From an uncultured Clostridia bacterium (lineage in GTDB: Bacteria > Bacillota > Clostridia > TANB77 > CAG-508): a DNA stretch of 26,391 bases. The notes beneath the pieces are model-generated. The model was not told where the DNA came from, made no database searches, and saw only the letters and a program-made list of their open reading frames with translations. The DNA lies in assembly GCA_948919095.1 (NCBI GenBank), contig CAQYCU010000016.1, forward strand, positions 1 through 26,391, in the 5' to 3' direction. Position numbers and translations under genes: made by a program. Positions 1-6,924 of this stretch are shown here, one piece after another (position 1 is the stretch's first letter; the number at the start of each line of letters is the position of its first letter).

Positions 1-1604
1 GCATCATTATGTCCACAGCATTCTTTCTTTTCTGGAATATCTGTTACTATGCTCTCTGTTGTTAATATCATTGATGCTATTGAAGCTGCATTTTGTAATG
101 CACTTCTTGATACTTTTGTTGGATCAACTATTCCAGCTTTTTTCATGTCAACATATTTTTCATTCTTAGCATCAAAACCAATACCTTCTTTTTCGCTCTT
201 TACTTTTTCAACTATAACAGCTGGCTCTAGGCCTGCATTTATAGCAATTTGTCTTGCTGGCTCTTCGAGTGCTTTTAATATAATATTTCCACCAACTTTT
301 TCATCAGCTTCTAGTTTTTCAACTACTTTTGTAAGTTCTGGAATTATATTAATATATGCTGTTCCACCACCTGGTAATATTCCTTCTTCAACTGCTGCTC
401 TTGTTGCAGATAAAGCATCTTCAATTCTTAGTTTTCTATCTTTCATTTCTACTTCTGTTGCAGCACCTACTCCAATAACAGCAACTCCACCTGAAAGTTT
501 TGCAAGTCTTTTTTCTAGTTGCTCTTTATCATATTCGCTCTTTTCGTCAGCTATTTGTGCTTTTAATTGTCCTACTCTATCGGCAATTAGTTGTTTGTCT
601 CCTGAGCCACCAACTATGATTGTTTCATCTTTGCTTATTTTTACTTGTTTTGCTCTTCCTAGTTGAGTAATCGCAGTGTCTTTTAATTCTAATCCTAAAT
701 CTCCTGTAATTACTTCTCCACCAGTTAATATTGCCATATCTTGTAACATTTCTTTTCTCTTGTCTCCATAGCCTGGTGCTTTTACTGCAACTACGTTTAA
801 TACACCTCTTAATTTATTTAAGATTAATGTTGAAAGTGCTTCTCCTTCAATATCGTCACATACTATAACAAGTTTTCCTGACATCTTCATTAATTCTTCA
901 AGTAATGGTAATATTTCTTGAATATTTGATATTTTCTTATCTGTTATTAATATGTATGGGTTATCCATATCAGCTGTCATTTTTTCTGTATCTGTTGCCA
1001 TATATGGTGATACATAGCCTTTGTCAAATTGCATTCCTTCTACTACATTTAATTCTGTATTTGATGTCTTTGATTCTTCAATGGTTATTACACCATTTGT
1101 TGATACTTTTTCCATTGCATCAGCAATTAGTTCGCCTATTTCTTCATTGTTTGCAGAAATACTTGCAACTCTTGCTATGTCGTCTTTTCCATTTACATCA
1201 ACACTAAGTTTTTTTAGAATTTCAACTGCACTTTCAATTGTTTTGTCCATTCCTCTTTTTATAGCCATTGGGTCTCCACCTGCTGCTACATTTTTAACAC
1301 CTTCTTTTATCATGCTTTGTGCTAAAACTGTTGCAGTTGTTGTTCCATCTCCTGCTACATCATTAGTTTTTTCACTAACTTGTTTTACAATTTGAGCTCC
1401 CATGTTTTCAAATTTATCTTTTAACTCTATCTCTTTTGCTATTGTAACACCATCATTTGTAATTAGTGGTGTACCAAAGCTTTTGTCTAATACTACATTT
1501 CTTCCTTTTGGTCCAAGTGTAACCTTTACTGTATCAGCTAATTGATTTACACCATTTAATAATTTCATTCTGGCTTCTTCACCATATTTAATATCTTTTG
1601 CCAT
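1..1604 (-). CDS. groEL: Chaperonin GroEL (Hsp60), 3' end beyond window
   Basis: This is the large chaperonin subunit, which forms the ATP-driven folding chamber with GroES in the cytoplasm. Translating the minus strand from ATG 1604 gives MAKDIKYGEEARMKLLNGVN, then the nucleotide-binding motifs LGPKGRNV (about residues 30-37) and GDGTTT (85-90), and later EGILPGGG and AGIVDPTKV, all typical of GroEL. 534 residues are visible with no stop, so the gene runs past position 1. A GGAGG ribosome binding site precedes the start. It lies downstream of groES in the same direction, so they form the usual groESL operon under the CIRCE-flanked promoter near 2180-2210. Oddity: the visible C-terminus after VTDIPEKKE continues ECCGHND instead of the common Gly-Gly-Met tail. 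The identification is certain; only the tail is unusual. Confidence 0.97.
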   Translation of the reverse strand, partial: MAKDIKYGEEARMKLLNGVNQLADTVKVTLGPKGRNVVLDKSFGTPLITNDGVTIAKEIELKDKFENMGAQIVKQVSEKTNDVAGDGTTTATVLAQSMIKEGVKNVAAGGDPMAIKRGMDKTIESAVEILKKLSVDVNGKDDIARVASISANNEEIGELIADAMEKVSTNGVITIEESKTSNTELNVVEGMQFDKGYVSPYMATDTEKMTADMDNPYILITDKKISNIQEILPLLEELMKMSGKLVIVCDDIEGEALSTLILNKLRGVLNVVAVKAPGYGDKRKEMLQDMAILTGGEVITGDLGLELKDTAITQLGRAKQVKISKDETIIVGGSGDKQLIADRVGQLKAQIADEKSEYDKEQLEKRLAKLSGGVAVIGVGAATEVEMKDRKLRIEDALSATRAAVEEGILPGGGTAYINIIPELTKVVEKLEADEKVGGNIILKALEEPARQIAINAGLEPAVIVEKVKSEKEGIGFDAKNEKYVDMKKAGIVDPTKVSRSALQNAASIASMILTTESIVTDIPEKKECCGHND

Positions 1605-1729
1605 AATAAAAATTCCTCCATTTCTATCGTTTTGTTGATTATACATACTGTTTCAAAAATATATATAACATTCTTACAATTTCGCTTGTTTATCATTGTT
1701 CATCATCTTCATTAAAGAATATATGACAA

Positions 1730-2011
1730 TTATTCAACAACAGCTAAAATATCACTTTGTTTTACAATTATATAGTCTTCACCTTCATATTTCACTTCAG
1801 TTCCTGAGTATTTGTTTGTTACTACTCTGTCTCCTTTTTTTACTATCATTTTTACTTCTTTTCCATCTACTATTCCACCTTCTCCAACTGCAATTACTTC
1901 AGCTATTTGTGGTTTTTCTTTGCTTCCACTTGATAGTATAATTCCGCTTGCTGTTGTTTCTTCTGCTTCACACATTTTTAAAACAACTCTGTCCATTAAT
2001 GGTTTTAACAT
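1730..2011 (-). CDS. groES: Co-chaperonin GroES (Hsp10)
   Basis: This is the 10-kDa lid of the GroEL chamber. The product is 93 residues, the normal family length. It starts MLKPLMDRVVLK, has the mobile-loop region around residues 15-33 (EAEETTASGIILSSGSKEK), and has the conserved GDRVVTNKYSGTEV and YIIVKQSDILAVVE near the end. The start is supported by a strong AAGGAGG ribosome binding site just upstream (near 2017-2023). It is followed 125 bp later by groEL on the same strand, with no convincing terminator between them. About 140 bp of leader separates it from a promoter flanked by two CIRCE-like inverted repeats, so HrcA heat-shock control is expected. Confidence 0.97.
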   Translation of the reverse strand: MLKPLMDRVVLKMCEAEETTASGIILSSGSKEKPQIAEVIAVGEGGIVDGKEVKMIVKKGDRVVTNKYSGTEVKYEGEDYIIVKQSDILAVVE

Positions 2012-2153
2012 AAAATACCTCCTTATATTACAGATTGCTAATTGACTTTATTATTATATTCGCTCTATCTATGTTTGATTACTTTGGTTTAGTTATACTA
2101 TAAAAGCTATCTCCTCATAACTTAAATGTAGAGAATCTTATATAATAAAATTA

Positions 2154-2180
2154 TTAGCAGTCTTTATTATTGACTGCTAA
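2154..2180. promoter_or_regulatory. CIRCE operator 1 (HrcA site) for groESL
   Basis: TTAGCAGTC-N9-GACTGCTAA is a perfect inverted repeat with the exact CIRCE architecture (consensus TTAGCACTC-N9-GAGTGCTAA) and one compensated change per arm. The symmetry extends outward to 13 bp per arm (2150-2162 and 2172-2184). It lies just downstream of the proposed groES -10, around the transcription start. HrcA is the known repressor of such sites; its gene is not in the window. Confidence 0.9.
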
Positions 2181-2181
2181 T

Positions 2182-2210
2182 AATTTATATCTTTTTTTAG
2201 CAAATGTCAA
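2182..2210 (-). promoter_or_regulatory. Sigma-A-type promoter of groESL between two CIRCE sites
   Basis: On the minus strand there is a perfect -35 TTGACA (2205-2210). It is followed after 17 bp by TAAATT (2182-2187), or after 15 bp by TATAAA (2184-2189). The -35 falls in the spacer of CIRCE-like site 2, and the start point would fall in site 1. Repressor bound at either site would therefore block polymerase. The exact -10 choice is uncertain. Confidence 0.7.
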
Positions 2211-2223
2211 TAGAGATTGCTAA
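2197..2223. promoter_or_regulatory. CIRCE-like operator 2 (degenerate)
   Basis: TTAGCAAAT-N9-GATTGCTAA keeps the TTAGCA...TGCTAA outer arms and the 9-bp spacer of CIRCE, with divergence in the inner bases. It begins 43 bp from the first element, and its central 9 bp overlap the proposed -35 hexamer of the groESL promoter. The spacing and geometry suggest a second HrcA site. It is less certain than site 1 because the arms are imperfect. Confidence 0.7.
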
Positions 2224-2269
2224 TTTTCACAAACTTTTCACAATAGTATGAAAACGCTTCAAATCTCTA

Positions 2270-3886
2270 TTATTTTTCAACTTGCTTTTTAGATTTTTTA
2301 ATTAATTCTTTAAATAGCGGGGCTACTCTATCTGGTCTTGATTTAAACTCAGGGTGGAATTGTCCACCTACAAAAAATGGATGTTCTTTTTCAGGAATTT
2401 CTACTATCTCAACTAGCATATTGTCTGGTGAAGTTCCAACAATTTTAAGTCCATTTTTTTCCATTTCATCTCTATAAGCATTGTTAAATTCAAATCTATG
2501 TCTATGTCTTTCTGAAATATTTTCACTTTCATATATTTTGTATGTATAGCTGTTTTTCTTTATTGTACAAGGATATGCTCCAAGCCTCATTGTTCCACCT
2601 TTTTTCTTTATTATCTTTTGGTCCTCCATTATGTGTATTACTGGGTTTTGACATTTTTCGTCAAATTCTTCAGAATTAACATCCTTTAATTTTAATACGT
2701 CTTTTGCAAATTCAATTACCATCATCTGCATTCCTAGGCATATTCCTAAGATAGGCACCTTATTTTCTCTTGCATATTTGATGGTTGTTATCATTCCATC
2801 AATTCCTCTATCTCCAAATCCTCCTGGGATAACTAATCCATTATATTCCTTTAATTTCTCTTTTACATTTATTGAATTAATTGTTTCACTGTCTATAAAA
2901 TTTACGTCAACATGCACATTGTTTGCAAATCCGCCATGTCTAAGACTTTCTGCTACTGAAAGATATGAATCTTCAAGCTTTACATATTTTCCTACAATAG
3001 CAATTTTTACTTGTGCTTCTTCTTTTATTTTTGTTATCTTTTTGCACATATCTTCCCAAGTTTGGTTATTGGCTTTTTTATTTTTTAGTTCTAACTTTTT
3101 ACATACTGCGTCTGCAAGGCCTTCTTTTTCAAGCATTAGTGGAACTTCGTACAAATTCTTTACAGTTGAGTTTTCAATTACATTTTCTTTTCTAACATTA
3201 CAAAACATAGCTATCTTTTCTTTCATGTTTTGTGGTATCTTAATATCAGCTCTACACACTAATATATCAGGGTTTATTCCTATTGATTGAAGTTCTTTTA
3301 CTGAATGTTGAGTTGGCTTTGATTTTAGTTCATTTGAGCCACTAATATATGGTAAAAGTGTTACGTGTATAAATGAGCATTTATTAGCTTCTCTTTCTAA
3401 TCCTATCTGTCTAATAGCCTCTAAAAATGGTTGACTTTCTATATCTCCTACTGTTCCACCTATTTCAGTTATTACTATATCTACATCTTGTTTTTCAAAA
3501 CTATATATTTTTTCTTTTATCTCATTTGTTACATGTGGAATTACTTGTACTGTTTTTCCTAGGTAATCTCCTCTTCTTTCTTTTTCAATTACATTTAAAT
3601 ATATTTTTCCACTTGTTATACTTGAATTAGCTGTTAAGTTTTCATCTGTAAATCTCTCATAATGTCCTAAATCTAAGTCTGTTTCTGCTCCATCGTCGGT
3701 TACAAAAACTTCTCCATGTTCATAAGGACTCATAGTTCCAGGGTCTATATTTATGTAAGGGTCTAATTTTTGATTTGCTACCTTATAGCCTCTATTTTTT
3801 AATAATCTTCCTAATGATGCTGCTGTTATTCCTTTTCCTAATCCTGATAATACTCCACCTGTAATGAATATAAATTTTGTTTCCAT
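2270..3886 (-). CDS. pyrG: CTP synthase (glutamine-hydrolysing)
   Basis: CTP synthase makes CTP from UTP using ATP and glutamine, the last step of pyrimidine nucleotide synthesis, in the cytoplasm. The N-terminal amidoligase domain begins METKFIFITGGVLSGLGKG with the P-loop-like region, followed by DPYINIDPGTMSPYEHGEVF. The C-terminal class I glutaminase has GGFGDRG, the nucleophile Cys in LGICLGMQMM (residue 383 from this start) and the His/Glu pair in FHPEFKSRP. Length is 538 aa, normal for the family. An ATG 12 bases further upstream (3898) is in frame, but the GGAGG ribosome binding site lies between the two ATGs, 5 bases before 3886, so 3886 is the real start. It has its own promoter near 4018-4046 with a strong hairpin in its leader. 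No intrinsic terminator was found before groES, so read-through is possible. Confidence 0.97.
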   Translation of the reverse strand: METKFIFITGGVLSGLGKGITAASLGRLLKNRGYKVANQKLDPYINIDPGTMSPYEHGEVFVTDDGAETDLDLGHYERFTDENLTANSSITSGKIYLNVIEKERRGDYLGKTVQVIPHVTNEIKEKIYSFEKQDVDIVITEIGGTVGDIESQPFLEAIRQIGLEREANKCSFIHVTLLPYISGSNELKSKPTQHSVKELQSIGINPDILVCRADIKIPQNMKEKIAMFCNVRKENVIENSTVKNLYEVPLMLEKEGLADAVCKKLELKNKKANNQTWEDMCKKITKIKEEAQVKIAIVGKYVKLEDSYLSVAESLRHGGFANNVHVDVNFIDSETINSINVKEKLKEYNGLVIPGGFGDRGIDGMITTIKYARENKVPILGICLGMQMMVIEFAKDVLKLKDVNSEEFDEKCQNPVIHIMEDQKIIKKKGGTMRLGAYPCTIKKNSYTYKIYESENISERHRHRFEFNNAYRDEMEKNGLKIVGTSPDNMLVEIVEIPEKEHPFFVGGQFHPEFKSRPDRVAPLFKELIKKSKKQVEK

Positions 3887-3891
3887 TTTTT

Positions 3892-3896
3892 CCTCC
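3892..3896 (-). promoter_or_regulatory. Ribosome binding site deciding the pyrG start
   Basis: GGAGG sits 5 bases upstream of the ATG at 3886 and immediately inside the alternative ATG at 3898. Only the downstream ATG has a usable spacing. Confidence 0.85.
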
Positions 3897-3963
3897 ATTT
3901 CATTACTTTTAGTTATACATATGTCCTTCTATGCATCTAATATATTGGGCTAAAAACGCAAAG

Positions 3964-4000
3964 ATAGACGCTAAAAAAAGAGTTTTTTTTTAGCGTCTAT
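3964..4000 (-). terminator. Strong hairpin in pyrG leader: attenuator or terminator of the upstream gene
   Basis: A perfect inverted repeat of 16 bp (3964-3979 and 3985-4000, arm ATAGACGCTAAAAAAA) encloses a 5-base loop. On the minus strand the 3' arm starts with seven Ts and is followed by CTTTGCGTTTTTAGCCC. It lies after the nucleotidyltransferase gene and about 10 bases downstream of the expected pyrG transcription start. It could therefore end transcription from upstream, act as a pyrG leader attenuator, or both. There is no long U tract directly after the stem, so termination strength is uncertain. Confidence 0.6.
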
Positions 4001-4017
4001 TCCTAAAAGCTATTTTT

Positions 4018-4046
4018 ATATTATCACTATTTTAATTTAAAATCAA
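4018..4046 (-). promoter_or_regulatory. Promoter of pyrG
   Basis: Minus strand: -35 TTGATT (4041-4046), 17-bp spacer, -10 TAATAT (4018-4023) preceded by TGA, giving an extended -10. It lies in the gap between the nucleotidyltransferase gene and pyrG, pointing to pyrG. Confidence 0.6.
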
Positions 4047-4062
4047 GTATTTTGAATAATTT

Positions 4063-4380
4063 TTATGCAACTTTTATTCCTGTATCTATTACTTCCTGAA
4101 CAAATGGATTGCCCTCTTTAAAATCTTCAGCTTTTATTGGGTGAGGCTCTATTCTTAAGTCTATATCACGTGTTAACATCATTAATTCAACCATTATATC
4201 AAAAATATTATTATTGCTATTTACTATAACTGCTACATCTATATCACTATCTTCATTATTTGTTCCTTTAGCATAAGAACCAAATAAATAAACTTCTTTG
4301 ATATTATAATGTTTAGAAATTACTTTTGTATATTCTTCAACTCGTTTTAAGATATCTGTATTAATATTTTTTTTAGCCAT
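4063..4380 (-). CDS. Minimal nucleotidyltransferase (MNT) domain protein
   Basis: This is a small (105 aa) protein of the DNA polymerase beta superfamily. It shows the family signature LFGSYAKGTNNEDSDIDVAV (residues about 31-50: the GS motif followed by the DxD metal-binding pair) and a likely third carboxylate in TRDIDLRIEPHP. Such proteins transfer nucleotides to partners. In HEPN/MNT pairs the MNT protein is usually the antitoxin, which can AMPylate the HEPN protein. Its ATG at 4380 lies inside the upstream HEPN gene (34-bp overlap, different frame) with an AGGAG site 8-9 bases before it, which indicates translational coupling. The active-site residues look complete. Fold assignment is secure; the toxin-antitoxin role is inferred from the gene pair. 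Confidence 0.88.
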   Translation of the reverse strand: MAKKNINTDILKRVEEYTKVISKHYNIKEVYLFGSYAKGTNNEDSDIDVAVIVNSNNNIFDIMVELMMLTRDIDLRIEPHPIKAEDFKEGNPFVQEVIDTGIKVA

Positions 4381-4751
4381 TCTCTAATCTCCTCTATATT
4401 TTTTATTTGTTCTAAGGTATATTCTTTTGAACATTTTTTATAAAATTCATTTTTATAATCTTCATATCTTGTACTTATATTAAAGGAATTACATGTCATT
4501 AAAATTCTTGTTTTCTTTTCATCAGTTTTTATATTGCATTTTTCTGCTAATATAATTAAATTATGAATTTTAGGTGGATATGGATTTTCTTTATTTATTT
4601 TTGCATATATTGCCTTTAGTAATTTTTCGACTGTTAGATGCCCTATAAATAACGACCATGTATACTGCTCTACCTCAAAAGTCTTTTTCATTGATTCATA
4701 GTCTCTATCAGAACTTTCAATCCAATAATTCATTAAATCTATATTATTCAT
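4347..4751 (-). CDS. HEPN domain protein, partner of MNT
   Basis: The product is 134 residues, predicted mostly helical. It has the pattern of the PF05168-type HEPN family: a helix with GHLTVEKLLKAIYAK (about residues 37-51), then YPPKIHNLIILAEKC, then ISTRYEDYK. HEPN proteins are often ribonucleases or RNA-binding partners of MNT proteins. The Rx4-6H catalytic motif of HepT-type RNases was not found here, so toxicity by RNA cleavage is doubtful. It precedes the MNT gene and overlaps it by 34 bp, the standard gene order for HEPN-MNT modules. Its ribosome binding site is weak (AAGAAAG). A TATAAT with an upstream TG is found 17 bases before the ATG. Confidence 0.85.
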   Translation of the reverse strand: MNNIDLMNYWIESSDRDYESMKKTFEVEQYTWSLFIGHLTVEKLLKAIYAKINKENPYPPKIHNLIILAEKCNIKTDEKKTRILMTCNSFNISTRYEDYKNEFYKKCSKEYTLEQIKNIEEIREWLKKILIQIS

Positions 4752-4767
4752 CTTTCTTACAATTATT

Positions 4768-4776
4768 ATTATAACA
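4768..4776 (-). promoter_or_regulatory. Extended -10 promoter of the HEPN-MNT pair
   Basis: TGTTATAAT on the minus strand is an extended -10 (TGnTATAAT) 17 bases before the HEPN start codon. No convincing -35 is seen at 17 bp. The leader would be very short. Confidence 0.45.
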
Positions 4777-4857
4777 TTATTATTAAAAAATTACTACATA
4801 TTCTCAATAATTTTTATGTTTTTACATATAAATTTATTTAAAGTTTTACATAATATA

Positions 4858-4885
4858 TTGCCTTTTCTTAAAAATATGCTATAAT
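4858..4885 (+). promoter_or_regulatory. Promoter of the foreign membrane-protein gene
   Basis: -35 TTGCCT (4858-4863), 16-bp spacer, -10 TATAAT (4880-4885), with TGC directly before the -10 (extended -10). It points to the gene starting at 4979 and is divergent from the HEPN promoter. Confidence 0.65.
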
Positions 4886-4915
4886 ATAATGTACGCAAAT
4901 ACTTGCAGCAATATT

Positions 4916-4934
4916 TTCAGGAATTTTTCCTGAA
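4916..4934 (+). other. 5'-UTR hairpin upstream of the foreign gene
   Basis: TTCAGGAA-TTT-TTCCTGAA is a perfect 8-bp stem with a 3-base loop in the predicted leader, 45 bases before the start codon. TGCA occurs on both sides. It might stabilise or regulate the mRNA. No U tract follows, so it is not a terminator. Confidence 0.5.
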
Positions 4935-4978
4935 GATGCACATTGGAAACAAAATAAATTTTGAAAGGTAGTTATGAA

Positions 4979-5974
4979 ATGAACATAACACAAAAAAATC
5001 GGAAGTCCCTTACCCACTCGCAGGTAACCCTATTGTGTGCGGTCATTGCCATATTATCATTTGGCGCTGGCATTACACTTGTGCTGCATAGGACACCTAC
5101 TCCTGAAAGTCCTGACACTTATATTACCGAACCTCAGGACACCGAAAATGAACCTTCCACCACCGACGAAAATAAGTTAAAAGGAATTCATGATATGCCT
5201 GCTAACTCTATGCCGTCTACAAACTCATCTTCAAGCGCGGAAGAAGACATTATTACTTCAAATAATCCTTATATTCCCTATGTACAGAATCCTACAAGCG
5301 TTACCACTACAAAATGCAGAGAACAGGAAACCGACGAGGAGATTATGCAAAACCCTGACTCCTACGACCGCTTCAAAACCATTGATAACAGATACAATTT
5401 CCATAATACAATACAGTTTATGTATTTTAATGGTGCATGGGATGGAGAGCCTATGGTTTTTGATAGGCACTATATATCAATCTCAGAAAGCGGATATATA
5501 TGTGCTGACATGCATCGTCTAATCTCACAAAAAACTGTAGACCTCCCGCTTGACTTTGATACGGCGCGTTCTGATGACTGTAACACAGAGTACATCCCTG
5601 GAAAGGGAACATACTTTGTAGACGATGAAACCTATATCTACTGTTACAAGGGCATGGAAGCCAAGCTTGGAAAGCTAAACTGGAAGGATGGCACAGGCAT
5701 TGACGTTGAATATCATCATCCTTTTATTCATTATGATGAGGTAACTTCGAAAATGTTTCTGTGGACACCAATGATTTACTCCTACAATGTTGTATACGAC
5801 TATACTTATCTCTACATTTTTCCTGATTATGACAAAGCTAAAATAGAGTTTGTCGCCCAGGTCAAAGACTTTGACTTTAATGAAAACGGTTTTGAGTACA
5901 TTGACATGGACAACAATGTGTGGAGATACACGAACCAAAATGGCAAAGATGAATTTGTAAAAGTTTCAGAGTAA
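4979..5974 (+). CDS. Membrane-anchored protein of unknown function, probably acquired
   Basis: I do not recognise this 331-residue protein. It begins MNITQKNRKSLTHSQ, has one hydrophobic segment (about residues 16-37, VTLLCAVIAILSFGAGITLV), then a long Thr/Ser/Pro/Glu-rich linker (to about residue 100). A Tyr- and Asp-rich C-terminal part follows that looks like a folded extracytoplasmic beta-rich domain (FMYFNGAWDGEP, KGTYFVDDETYIYCYKG, DFDFNENGFEYIDMDNNVWRY). The orientation is N-in, C-out. A TTG 18 bases upstream is in frame, but the AAAGG site fits ATG 4979 better. Base composition is near 40-47% GC in its first half and it uses ACC, GAC and CGC codons, unlike its neighbours, which suggests recent transfer. 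It has its own promoter and terminator and looks like a single-gene insertion. Confidence 0.8.
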   Translation: MNITQKNRKSLTHSQVTLLCAVIAILSFGAGITLVLHRTPTPESPDTYITEPQDTENEPSTTDENKLKGIHDMPANSMPSTNSSSSAEEDIITSNNPYIPYVQNPTSVTTTKCREQETDEEIMQNPDSYDRFKTIDNRYNFHNTIQFMYFNGAWDGEPMVFDRHYISISESGYICADMHRLISQKTVDLPLDFDTARSDDCNTEYIPGKGTYFVDDETYIYCYKGMEAKLGKLNWKDGTGIDVEYHHPFIHYDEVTSKMFLWTPMIYSYNVVYDYTYLYIFPDYDKAKIEFVAQVKDFDFNENGFEYIDMDNNVWRYTNQNGKDEFVKVSE

Positions 5975-6004
5975 TACCTTGCCTCAATCCAATATGAAGC
6001 AAAA

Positions 6005-6045
6005 ATACAGTGGCGCATAACATTTTATGTGCCACTGTATTTTTA
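6005..6045 (+). terminator. Rho-independent terminator of the foreign gene
   Basis: ATACAGTGGC (6005-6014) pairs with GCCACTGTAT (6031-6040), and the stem continues inward through GCATAA/TTATGT with one G-U pair. It is followed by TTTTTAT. This is a strong stem with a U tract 30 bases after the stop codon. Confidence 0.9.
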
Positions 6046-6057
6046 TATAATTTATCC

Positions 6058-6086
6058 TTGATATTTTTTTATTATAATGATACTAT
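6058..6086 (+). promoter_or_regulatory. Likely promoter of deoD
   Basis: TTGATA (6058-6063), 17-bp spacer, TACTAT (6081-6086), located between the upstream terminator and the AGGAGG site of deoD. The -10 is weak. Confidence 0.45.
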
Positions 6087-6114
6087 AAAGTTAAATTTAT
6101 TTTAGGAGGTTTTT

Positions 6115-6885
6115 ATGTCTGTTCATAATGAAGCTAATATAGAAGATATCGCAAAAACGGTTATAATGCCTGGTGACCCCCTTCGTGCAAAATATATTGC
6201 TTACGAATTTTTGACTGATGTCAAATTAATTAATTCAGTTCGTAATATGTTTGGATATACTGGGTACTACAAAGGTAGTAAAATTACTGTTTTTGCTTCT
6301 GGTATGGGGATGCCGAGTATGGGCATTTATTGCTACGAATTATACAAGTTCTACAATGTTGAAAATATTATTAGAATTGGTTCTTGTGGAGCTTATAGTG
6401 AAAATTTAAACTTGTTTGATACTTTATTAGTTGATAAAAGTTATACTGAGGGAAATTTTGCTTTATCCTTAGAGGGTGCAAATTGCCATATTGCTGAGGC
6501 AAGTGAAGATTTAAATTCAGTTATTATGAATGAAGCTAAATCTGTATTTGGTGAACATATTTATAATTCTGAAAATATTGTAAGTGATAATAATGCTAAA
6601 AAGCTTGTTAGATGTAATGTTATATGTAATGAGTGTTTTGATTATTATGTTAAAGATATTGACGAAATGATAGCTCGTTTCCCTAAAGACCTAAATTTAA
6701 TTGGTTGTGAAATGGAGTCTTTCGCATTATTCTATACTGCGAAATATCTTAATAAAAAGGCTTCTTGTTTACTTACTGTTGTTGATTCTCATTATAAAAA
6801 TCAAGAAATATCTTCTGAAGATAGAGAAAAGTCATTAAATGATATGGTTATTCTTGCTCTTGAGAGTGGAATTAAATTTAATTAA
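6115..6885 (+). CDS. deoD: Purine nucleoside phosphorylase, DeoD type
   Basis: This enzyme cleaves purine (deoxy)nucleosides with phosphate to the base and (deoxy)ribose-1-phosphate, in cytoplasmic purine salvage. Family motifs are in order: MPGDPLRAKYIAYEFL (residues about 19-34), VRNMFGYTGYYKG, GSKITVFASGMGMPSMGIYCYELYKF, ENIIRIGSCGA, GCEMESFALFYTAKYL and LLTVVDSHYKN. The Asp of LLTVVD and the Arg of SSEDREKSLNDM sit where the catalytic Asp/Arg pair of the hexameric DeoD enzymes lies. Length is 256 aa, slightly above the usual 235-240. The start is set by AGGAGG 6 bases upstream. It appears to be a single-gene transcript with a terminator directly after it. No other deo genes are adjacent. 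Confidence 0.93.
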   Translation: MSVHNEANIEDIAKTVIMPGDPLRAKYIAYEFLTDVKLINSVRNMFGYTGYYKGSKITVFASGMGMPSMGIYCYELYKFYNVENIIRIGSCGAYSENLNLFDTLLVDKSYTEGNFALSLEGANCHIAEASEDLNSVIMNEAKSVFGEHIYNSENIVSDNNAKKLVRCNVICNECFDYYVKDIDEMIARFPKDLNLIGCEMESFALFYTAKYLNKKASCLLTVVDSHYKNQEISSEDREKSLNDMVILALESGIKFN

Positions 6886-6892
6886 TAATTAT

Positions 6893-6920
6893 AAGGAGCA
6901 CCTTAAAATGCTCCTTTTTT
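6893..6920 (+). terminator. Terminator of deoD, possibly bidirectional
   Basis: AAGGAGCA (6893-6900), loop CCTTAAAA, TGCTCCTT (6909-6916), then a T run to 6920. The genes on each side converge here. For mntP the same stem has only a weak U-rich tail. Confidence 0.9.
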
Positions 6921-6924
6921 ATAT

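Noticed and set aside
49..666. Long open frame on the plus strand inside groEL (205 codons)
   Set aside because: It is antisense to a certain groEL frame, has Ser/Phe-rich low-complexity composition typical of a shadow frame, and has no ribosome binding site.
2150..2184. The inverted repeat upstream of groES as a pyrG terminator
   Set aside because: It matches the CIRCE layout exactly and lacks a following U tract, although read-through RNA could fold there.
3900..4020. Bacillus-type CTP attenuation of pyrG by a GGG initial transcript
   Set aside because: The expected transcript start is A-rich and no GGG occurs near it.
5000..5002. CGG-A in the foreign gene as a third frameshift site
   Set aside because: A +1 shift there runs into a stop codon (TAA) after a few residues, and the zero frame is open for the whole gene.
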